Made by a program: the position numbers and the translations under genes. This document shows positions 58,062 through 64,000 of a stretch of 64,000 nucleotides of DNA, in pieces. The DNA lies in assembly GCF_014042355.1 (NCBI RefSeq), contig NZ_JACEZU010000002.1:372001-436000 (forward strand), given 5' to 3'. This DNA is from Rugamonas apoptosis. GTDB lineage: Bacteria > Pseudomonadota > Gammaproteobacteria > Burkholderiales > Burkholderiaceae_D. How positions within the stretch are numbered: position 1 is the first letter of the stretch; the number at the start of each line of letters is the position of its first letter. The notes beneath the pieces were generated by a model, which was given only the letters and a program-made list of their open reading frames with translations, was not told the origin of the DNA and ran no database searches.

Positions 58062-59534
58062 TTACTGCGCCTTGGCGGCGCCGCTGGTGGAGACGGCCGC
58101 CAACGCCGGCGATGGCTGCCAGCCGGCGCCCAGCGCGCGCGCCACGGACACGGTGGCCAGCAGGCGCTGGGTGTTGATCTGCACGGCGGCACGGTCCGCC
58201 GCCAGCGCGCTGCGCTGGGCATCGGTCACGTCCAGGTAGGTCGACACGCCACGCTCGTAACGCGCGCGCGCCACCAGGTAGGCGCGCGCCGCCGCCACTT
58301 GCGAGGCCGACTGCGCCTGGCCCTGCAACTGGCGCTGTTCCGCGTCCGACAGCGCGTCTTCCACTTCGCGCAGGGCCGTCAGCAGCTTGCCCTCGTGGTT
58401 GGCCACGGCTTCCTCGTAACGGGCCTTGGCGACGGCCAGGTTGGCCTTGTTGCGGCCGCCGTCGAACAGCGGCAGCGACAGCGCCAGCGGACCGACGCTG
58501 AACTGGCGCGCGCCGCCCTTGGCCAGCTCGCGCAGGTTTTCGGAAGCGAAGCCGAAATTGCTGGTCAGCGACAGCGAGGGATAGAACGCCCCTTCCGCCA
58601 CGCCGATCTGGGCGTTGGCCGCGCGCAGGTTGGCCACGCTGCCGGCCAGGTCGGGACGCTGGGCCAGCAGGCTGGCCGGCAGGCCGACGGGAATGGCGGG
58701 CGGCTGCGGCAACGCGCCGCCGTTGTCGGCCGCCGGCAAGCGCATGGCCGACGGCGAGGCCCCCACCAGCGTGGCCAGGCTGTGTTCCAGCAGGTTACGC
58801 TGACGCTGCACTTCATGCAGGTCGGCCTGCGCGTTGGCACGCTCGATACGGGCGCGCGACACATCCAGTTCGTTCGACAGGCCAGCGTCGAAGCGGGCCG
58901 TCACCAGTTCCTCCGTTTCGCGGCGGGTGTCGAGCGCGCCTTTCAGGATCGCCATTTCCGCATCCATGCCGCGCAACTGCCAGTAACTCGTCGCCACTTG
59001 CGACGACAGCAGCAACAGCACGCCATCGCGGTCCGCCTCGGCCGCCAGCGCTTGCGCGTCGGACGCTTCCACCAGCCGGCGCACGCGGCCCAGCAAGTCC
59101 ACTTCATACGACATCGAGGCGCCCACCGTGTACTGGTTGCCCTTGATGGCGCGGCCGCCCAGCGCCAGCGCCTGCGACGTTTCGGCCGAGGTGCGGGAAT
59201 TGGCGGCCGAGGTGCTCAGGTTCACCGATGGCGACTGGCTGGAACGGGTCACGTCCGACTGCGCCTGCACTTGCAGCAGGCGCTGGGCGGCCGCCTTCAC
59301 GCTGGGGTTGTCGCGCAGGGCCGTCCGTTCCAGGCGATCCAGCGTGGCGTCGCCGAACACGGTCCACCACTGGGCCGGCAGGTGCGCCTCGCTGGCGCTA
59401 CCGGCGCCCTGATGGCGGAAGCCGGCGTCGGCCACATTTTTCGGCGCGGCGAAGTCGCTGCCCACGGTGGCGCAACCGGTCACGGCCAGCGCGACGGCCG
59501 CGGCCAGGGTCAGGCGTTTGAATGCTGTGTACAT
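58062..59534 (-). CDS. RND/MFS efflux outer-membrane factor (NodT/OprM type)
   Basis: A 490-residue outer-membrane lipoprotein channel. Lipobox AVTGCATVG (Cys21). Two OEP repeats of long coiled-coil helices and beta-strand pairs follow; ARYERGVSTYLDVTDAQR is the family hallmark near the end. It is the third gene of the efflux operon, 47 bases after the MFS permease gene, and likely forms the exit duct for EmrAB-type export. Confidence 0.93.
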   Translation of the reverse strand: MYTAFKRLTLAAAVALAVTGCATVGSDFAAPKNVADAGFRHQGAGSASEAHLPAQWWTVFGDATLDRLERTALRDNPSVKAAAQRLLQVQAQSDVTRSSQSPSVNLSTSAANSRTSAETSQALALGGRAIKGNQYTVGASMSYEVDLLGRVRRLVEASDAQALAAEADRDGVLLLLSSQVATSYWQLRGMDAEMAILKGALDTRRETEELVTARFDAGLSNELDVSRARIERANAQADLHEVQRQRNLLEHSLATLVGASPSAMRLPAADNGGALPQPPAIPVGLPASLLAQRPDLAGSVANLRAANAQIGVAEGAFYPSLSLTSNFGFASENLRELAKGGARQFSVGPLALSLPLFDGGRNKANLAVAKARYEEAVANHEGKLLTALREVEDALSDAEQRQLQGQAQSASQVAAARAYLVARARYERGVSTYLDVTDAQRSALAADRAAVQINTQRLLATVSVARALGAGWQPSPALAAVSTSGAAKAQ

Positions 59535-59581
59535 GGCGTTACCTCGAAATCAGTATAAATAGTATTGTTCTTAATGGGCGC

Positions 59582-61195
59582 TCAATGGGCACCACCACCG
59601 CCACCGCTGGACGGGGCTTTGACCTTGTCGGAGAACCACAGCACGAAGATGCAGCCGATCAGCACCGCGCCAACCAGGAAGAAGCCATCGTTATAGGCCA
59701 TCACGTAGGCTTCGCGCCGCACGATGGAGTCCACCGCCTTGAGCGCCATGTCGGAGGCCGTGTTGGCGTCGATGCCCTTGGCCATGAAGGACTGGGTCAG
59801 CTGGTCCAGGCGCAACTGGGTGGCGCTGGAGAAGCTGTTCACGGCTTCGCCCAGGCGCTGCGAGTGGAAGTGCTCGCGGGCGCTCAAGGCCGTGGCCAGC
59901 AGCGCGATGCCGATCGAGCCGCCCAGGTTACGGGTCATGTTGATCAGGCTCGATGCGGATGGCGTGTCCTTGGGCGAGATGCCATTCATGGCGAAGTTCG
60001 ACAGCGTCAGCATCACGAATGGCTGGCCGGCGGCGCGCACGATCTGCGAGATCAAGAGCTGGTCGTAGCCGGTGGTGGCGTCCATGTAGGCGTTCATCAG
60101 GCAGGAGCCGCCGAACAGCAGCAGGCCGAAGGTGCACAGGATGCGGTTGTCGACCTTGACCGACAGCTTGGCCACGAACGGCATGATGAACAACTGCGGC
60201 AAGCCGGCCCACATGATCACTTCACCGATCTGCATCGGCGAATAACCGGCGATCTGGCCCAGGTACAGCGGCAGCAGGAACGAGGAACCATACAGGCCCA
60301 TGCCCATGCAGGCCGACAGCGCGGTGGCGGCCACGAAATTACGTTGGCCGTACAGGCCCAGGTTGACAAAGGGCTGGGCGCGCATGGTGCTGGTGACCAC
60401 CCAGCCCAGCAGGCCGATGATGGCCAGCGCGGCGAAAGTGATGATGAAAGCCGAGTCGAACCAATCCTTGGAATTACCCTCTTCCAGGAACACGGTCAGG
60501 CTGCCCAGGCCCAGGGCCATGAAGGCGATACCCAGCCAGTCGGCGTTGAACAGCTGGTCCAGCTTGACCTGCTCGCGGTCCAGGCCATACGAGATGCCGG
60601 CGATCAGCAGCAGGCCAGGCACCCAGTTGATGTAGAAGATGGAAGGCCAGCCATACAGCTCGCTCAGGTAGCCACCCAGCGTGGGGCCCATGGAGGGCGC
60701 CAGCGTGGCCGTCAGGCCGAAGATGGCCATGCCGGTGGCGCGCTTGGAGGCGGGCAGCTTGGCCATCACCAGCGTCATCGCCATCGGGATCAGGGCGCCG
60801 CCCGTGAAGCCCTGCAGCATGCGGAAGCCGATCATGCTCGACAGGTTCCAGGCCGAGCCGCACAGGGTGGAGAACACCAGGAACAGGGCCGTGGTGCCCA
60901 TCATGTAGGCACGCATGCCGAACACGCGGGCCAGCAGCGCCGTCATGGGGATGATGATGATTTCCGCCACCAGGTAGGCGGTGGAGATCCACGAGCCCTC
61001 TTCCTGGGTGGCCGACAGCGTGCCCAGGATATCCTTGAGCGAAGAATTGGTGATCTGGATGTCGAGCACGGCCATGAAGGCGCCCAGCATGCCGGCGGCC
61101 ACGGCCATCCAGGTGCGCGCCGAAACGTGTTCGCCCACCATGGGCGGGCCCAGCGGCTTGGCGCCGGGCGGCAGGGTTTGCGTGCTGCTCGTCAT
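59582..61195 (-). CDS. DHA2-family drug efflux permease (EmrB type)
   Basis: A 537-residue major-facilitator protein with 14 hydrophobic spans. Motif A-like and motif C segments are visible, including GSWISTAYLVAEIIIIPM, RMLQGFTGGALIPMAMTLVM and the antiporter-type GLTATLAPSMGPTLGGYLS. The GGGGGAH tail is an odd low-complexity end. It starts 12 bases after the adaptor gene stops. Exports hydrophobic drugs using the proton gradient. Confidence 0.94.
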   Translation of the reverse strand: MTSSTQTLPPGAKPLGPPMVGEHVSARTWMAVAAGMLGAFMAVLDIQITNSSLKDILGTLSATQEEGSWISTAYLVAEIIIIPMTALLARVFGMRAYMMGTTALFLVFSTLCGSAWNLSSMIGFRMLQGFTGGALIPMAMTLVMAKLPASKRATGMAIFGLTATLAPSMGPTLGGYLSELYGWPSIFYINWVPGLLLIAGISYGLDREQVKLDQLFNADWLGIAFMALGLGSLTVFLEEGNSKDWFDSAFIITFAALAIIGLLGWVVTSTMRAQPFVNLGLYGQRNFVAATALSACMGMGLYGSSFLLPLYLGQIAGYSPMQIGEVIMWAGLPQLFIMPFVAKLSVKVDNRILCTFGLLLFGGSCLMNAYMDATTGYDQLLISQIVRAAGQPFVMLTLSNFAMNGISPKDTPSASSLINMTRNLGGSIGIALLATALSAREHFHSQRLGEAVNSFSSATQLRLDQLTQSFMAKGIDANTASDMALKAVDSIVRREAYVMAYNDGFFLVGAVLIGCIFVLWFSDKVKAPSSGGGGGAH

Positions 61196-61207
61196 GGCCG
61201 GCGCTCC

Positions 61208-62377
61208 TTAGCGTTGTGCCTGTTGCGCCACTTTGGCGGCGGCAGGCTCGCCCTGGTTCACTTCCACTTCTGCCAGGGCCGACATGCCCGGCACCAGGCG
61301 GCCGCTCAACGCTTTCACGTCTTCCGGTTTGAACACGATCTTGACCGGCACCCGCTGCACGATCTTGGTGAAGTTGCCGGTGGCGTTATCGGCCGGCAGC
61401 AGCGCGAACTGGGCGCCCGAGGCGGGCGAGAAGCTCTCCACCTGGCCCATCAGGGTCTTGCCGGGGATGGCGTCGATCGTCACTTTCACGTTCTGGCCGG
61501 TGCGCAGGTCGGCCAGCTGGGTTTCCTTGAAGTTGGCTGTCACCCACACGTTGTCCTGCACGATGGCCGTCAGTTGCTGGCCGGGCTGGACGCGCTGGCC
61601 CACTTCCACGGCGCGCTTGCCGATGCGGCCCGTAACGGGCGCCACGATCCGGTTGTACGCCAGTTGCTGCTGGGCGTCCTTGAGCTGCACGCGCAGCACC
61701 TTGATCTGCGCCTTGAGCACGTCGCGCGCGGCAGTGGCGGCACCGATGTTGGCCTTGGCGGCGGCGGCGCTGTCGCGGCGCGCGGCCAGGTCGGCCACGG
61801 CGCTGGCGCGGCCGGCGTTGGCGGCGTCCAGTTCGGCCTTGGAGACGGCTTTCATCTGGCTGTTATACAACTGGCCGAAACGTTCGGCGTCCTGCTTGGC
61901 GCGCACCAGCTGGGCTTCCGACTGGGCCACCTGGGCGGCGGCGGCGCTGGCCTGGGCCTGCACCTGGGCGATCTGGGCGTCCGACTGGCCCACCTGCTGT
62001 TCGGTGGTGTCGATCTGGGCCTGGATCTGCTCGGCCTTGACGCGCTGGTCGAACGGGTCCAGCTCGGCGATCACGTCGCCTTCATGCACCAGCTGGTTAT
62101 CCTCGATCATGACGCGAGTGACGACGCCGGCGATGCGCGACGACACCGGATGCACATGGCCCGTCACGTAAGCGTTTTCCGTCTCGACGAAATAATGGCC
62201 GCGGTACCACATGCGGCCGCCGGCCGCCAGCGCGGCCAGCGCCACCAGGGCGGCCACCACCAGCACGCGACGGTTGGGCTGGGGAGCGGCCGGGGTGGCG
62301 CGCGGGCTGGCGCCCGCACTGGCGCCGGGCACGGCGTTGAGCACTTTTTGTTCTGCTTCGGTGTGCAGGTTGGACAT
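61208..62377 (-). CDS. Efflux periplasmic adaptor (EmrA/HlyD type)
   Basis: A 389-residue membrane-fusion protein with one N-terminal span (VLVVAALVALAALAAGG), a lipoyl half-motif (VTGHVHPVSSRIAGVV), a long coiled-coil hairpin (about 105-210) and the barrel region with RIVAPVTGRIGKRAVEVGQ. First gene of the operon; links the MFS permease to the outer-membrane channel. It is divergent from the TetR-type gene and shares an operator region. Confidence 0.94.
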   Translation of the reverse strand: MSNLHTEAEQKVLNAVPGASAGASPRATPAAPQPNRRVLVVAALVALAALAAGGRMWYRGHYFVETENAYVTGHVHPVSSRIAGVVTRVMIEDNQLVHEGDVIAELDPFDQRVKAEQIQAQIDTTEQQVGQSDAQIAQVQAQASAAAAQVAQSEAQLVRAKQDAERFGQLYNSQMKAVSKAELDAANAGRASAVADLAARRDSAAAAKANIGAATAARDVLKAQIKVLRVQLKDAQQQLAYNRIVAPVTGRIGKRAVEVGQRVQPGQQLTAIVQDNVWVTANFKETQLADLRTGQNVKVTIDAIPGKTLMGQVESFSPASGAQFALLPADNATGNFTKIVQRVPVKIVFKPEDVKALSGRLVPGMSALAEVEVNQGEPAAAKVAQQAQR

Positions 62378-62439
62378 GGGACGCTCCAGAAATGAAATTG
62401 GGTAGGAGCATTATTGGTCAAGTTTTGGGCAAAGTCAAG

Positions 62440-62463
62440 AAATGAAACGATTGCATTTCATTT
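62440..62463. promoter_or_regulatory. Palindromic operator between efflux operon and tetR-type gene
   Basis: AAATGAAA (62440-62447) and TTTCATTT (62456-62463) form a perfect 8-bp inverted repeat with an 8-base centre, in the middle of the 128-base divergent spacer. ATTATTGG also occurs twice (62410-62417 and 62477-62484), evenly placed on either side. This is the natural site for the TetR-type repressor. Confidence 0.6.
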
Positions 62464-62505
62464 TAATTTGGACTACATTATTGGCATCGACTACCATTGC
62501 GCCCC

Positions 62506-63231
62506 ATGAAGATTTCCGCCCCCACCGCCCTGGAACCGGACAGCGTCCAGCTCGATCACGCCGCCAACGACGCCACCGACCATCAGTGCCCCGGCAAGAC
62601 GGCCGGCCGGCCGCGCGCGGCCGATAAACAAGCCCGGCTGGAGAGCTTGCTGCAGACGGCCGCCTGCCTGTTCCTGGAAAAAGGCTACAGCAAGGTCAGC
62701 CTGGAAATGATCGCCCGCGAAGCCCATGTGGCCGTGCGCACCATCTATGTGAAGTTCGGCGGCAAGGCCGGCTTACTGAACGCCGTCATCGCCGAAGGCC
62801 GGGCCCGCTTCTTCGCCGGCATGAGCAGCATGGACACGGACACCCGCCCCATGGAGGAAGTGCTGGCCGATTTCGGGCAGCGCTTCCTGGGCCTGGTGTC
62901 GGCACCCGCCTTCGTCAAGCTGCACCGCATGGTGATCGCGGAGGCGCACAGCACGCCGGAACTGGCGATCACCTTCAACCAGGCCGGCCCGCAGCAGACG
63001 CGCGAACAACTGTCGCGCTTTTTCGCCCGGCCCGAAATCAAGGCCCAGTTGCGCACGGAAGTGCCGCACGAGGCGCTGGCTGTGCACCTGATCAACTGCC
63101 TGCTCGGCGACCAGCTGAGCCGGGTGCTGTTCGCCGCCGACACCCCGCCCACGGCCGAGGAAAACCAGCGCCGCGTGGCGCAGGGCCTGGACTTGTTCCT
63201 CAACGGCGTACGGCGCCCCGCGCGCGACTGA
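62506..63231 (+). CDS. TetR-family transcriptional regulator
   Basis: A 241-residue regulator from the ATG at 62506 (MKISAPTALEPDSV). The helix-turn-helix (ACLFLEKGYSKVSLEMIARE then AHVAVRTIYVKFGGK) follows a polar N-terminal tail of about 45 residues. A ligand-binding C-terminal domain (about 95-235) ends it. Divergent orientation to the efflux operon indicates it represses that operon and itself in the absence of drug. A TTG three codons upstream is a weaker start. Confidence 0.9.
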   Translation: MKISAPTALEPDSVQLDHAANDATDHQCPGKTAGRPRAADKQARLESLLQTAACLFLEKGYSKVSLEMIAREAHVAVRTIYVKFGGKAGLLNAVIAEGRARFFAGMSSMDTDTRPMEEVLADFGQRFLGLVSAPAFVKLHRMVIAEAHSTPELAITFNQAGPQQTREQLSRFFARPEIKAQLRTEVPHEALAVHLINCLLGDQLSRVLFAADTPPTAEENQRRVAQGLDLFLNGVRRPARD

Positions 63232-63286
63232 CACTGCAAAACATTGTGATTTGCGCCATACTATCTCTTTATTAACAGGAGGCAGA

Positions 63287-63469
63287 ATGAGCAAGTCGAA
63301 TCGTCTTGAATGGAGCAGGCAGGTGGCGCGATTGAACGAGCGCATCAAGGGATTCCAGGCCAACCCCGACCAGGAACAATTGGATGCCGCCATCGCCGAA
63401 TTGCGCGCCTATGCCGAGGCCGCCCGCAGCGGCGGCATCGAAATTCCCACCCAATTCGTCGCCAACTGA
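63287..63469 (+). CDS. Small uncharacterised protein (60 residues)
   Basis: The ATG at 63287 is preceded by AGGAGG five bases upstream, a strong ribosome site. The product (MSKSNRLEWSRQVARLNERI...) is charged and helical with a short conserved-looking middle (DAAIAELRAYAEAARSGGIE). The frame continues upstream to 63251 without a ribosome site. No family recognised; transcribed after the TetR-type gene, 55 bases apart. Confidence 0.6.
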   Translation: MSKSNRLEWSRQVARLNERIKGFQANPDQEQLDAAIAELRAYAEAARSGGIEIPTQFVAN

Positions 63470-63485
63470 GCGACTTTCCCCCGTC

Positions 63486-63508
63486 GCCCCGTGCCGCCCC
63501 GGCACGGG
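63486..63508 (+). repeat. GC-rich hairpin after the small ORF
   Basis: CCCCGTGCCG (63486-63495) pairs with CGGCACGGGG (63499-63508) around a 3-base loop. There is no T-run, so factor-independent termination is uncertain. Confidence 0.5.
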
Positions 63509-63719
63509 GGCCTTAGCTTGTTGCGGGCAAAAAACAACAACGCAAGCCCCTTCCCCACCGCCCCCCGCACTTTGCGTCAACCATGGGCAACCGCCCTAAA
63601 GGCGTATTGAGAACCGTCAAACTTCAGCGTATAAAAGTAACGTTTGCCTTTCCCAATCGGCGGCCCTGAAGTGATAGGGCGGCCAGCTCGCCAGCGAGCG
63701 CGGCAGCAAGGAGGCGGAA

Positions 63720-64000
63720 GTGAACCCCGCGCTGGCGGCCGTCGTCAAAGCACTGAAGGGCAGCGAGCGCGATATCGACGCCTCCCTGAGCGCCGTCAGC
63801 CAGGGCTGGGACAGCCTGGCCAAGGAAGTGGCCACGCGCGCCATCACGCCGGCGGAAAGCCTGCAGCGCCGCGCGGCCCAGGCCGACCGCCTGCTGCTGC
63901 TGATCGAACAGGTGGCGGCCCAGGAGATCGACGCGGTCGCCAACGGCAGTGTGGCCCTGGCGGAACGGGCCGGCGGCCTGCTGAGCCAGATCGTGCCCAA
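63720..64000 (+). CDS. N-terminal part of an unidentified protein (partial)
   Basis: A GTG at 63720 with AAGGAGG eight bases upstream opens a frame that runs off the right edge (about 93 residues). It reads VNPALAAVVKALKGSERDID and later RAAQADRLLLLIEQVAAQEI, helical and Ala/Leu-rich with strong G/C at third positions. The frame is open back to 63678, so the true start may differ. The opposite-strand frame here has poorer composition. No family recognised. Confidence 0.55.
   Translation, partial: MNPALAAVVKALKGSERDIDASLSAVSQGWDSLAKEVATRAITPAESLQRRAAQADRLLLLIEQVAAQEIDAVANGSVALAERAGGLLSQIVP

Noticed and set aside
59522..62395. A 957-residue plus-strand open frame over the efflux operon
   Set aside because: It is antisense to three recognised efflux genes and its composition (His/Gln/Gly-rich, low complexity) is that of a reverse-strand shadow.
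63617..64000. Minus-strand open frame at the right edge
   Set aside because: The plus-strand frame from 63720 has better third-position G/C, a ribosome site and more protein-like content; the minus frame is Ser/Arg/Ala-rich and looks like its shadow.

Overview
The window reads as chromosomal DNA of a high-GC betaproteobacterium, most likely Oxalobacteraceae (Massilia/Duganella/Janthinobacterium group). This rests on the ribF-ileS-lspA-coaBC-dut order, the aat-bpt-pyrD block, the rpmB-rpmG pair, a phasin, and strong G/C at third codon positions throughout. No prophage, transposase gene, CRISPR array or rRNA operon was seen. The taxonomic call is inference from gene content only.

Layout. 0-8 kb: end of an unidentified gene, a terminator, then ribF, ileS, lspA, coaBC, dut, a lipoprotein with a PDZ region and a degenerate M48 site, and a small secreted protein. 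8-13 kb: a 46-residue membrane protein, an EamA transporter coupled to an AlkA-type glycosylase, and a PAS-GGDEF-EAL membrane protein. 13-18 kb: initiator tRNA-Met, a NUDIX hydrolase, aat, bpt (N-degron aminoacyl transferases), pyrD and an aldo-keto reductase. 18-22 kb: a chemoreceptor and a TonB-dependent receptor. 22-29 kb: a sulfur block with cysT-cysW-cysA-cysB in one tight operon, a TauE/SafE carrier, a 1-Cys peroxiredoxin and the sulfate-binding protein. 29-33 kb: dgkA, an IclR regulator, a PBP7-like peptidase, a nitroreductase and a phasin. 33-37 kb: livH-livM-livG-livF without a visible binding protein. 37-40 kb: ispH, an SlpA-type FKBP, radC, rpmB, rpmG. 40-47 kb: a secreted protein, a fatty acid desaturase, an MscS channel, an RsmB-family methyltransferase, purN, a barstar-like protein and a glycine-zipper protein. 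47-51 kb: a spermidine-synthase-like protein, an unaccompanied GspE/PulE ATPase, tRNA-Lys and a periplasmic solute-binding protein. 51-58 kb: an S9 peptidase, a MAPEG protein, a BON protein, a putative zincin, an M49-like hydrolase and an atypical SDR. 58-63 kb: an EmrAB/OprM-type tripartite efflux operon with a divergent TetR regulator. The window ends in a small conserved-looking ORF and the start of an unidentified gene.

How the genes work together. Most of the window is housekeeping: flavin cofactors, tRNA charging, lipoprotein processing, CoA, dUTP, pyrimidines, purines, isoprenoids and ribosomal proteins. The accessory modules are sulfate uptake with its own regulator, branched-chain amino-acid import, PHA-granule coating and drug efflux. 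No wholly new multi-gene system could be demonstrated. The best leads are smaller: a long REP-like hairpin, an inverted repeat bracketing the phasin promoter, a pseudo-protease lipoprotein, an envelope BON protein with three Cys-pair repeats, a barstar without a visible nuclease, and a cluster of unusual metallopeptidases.
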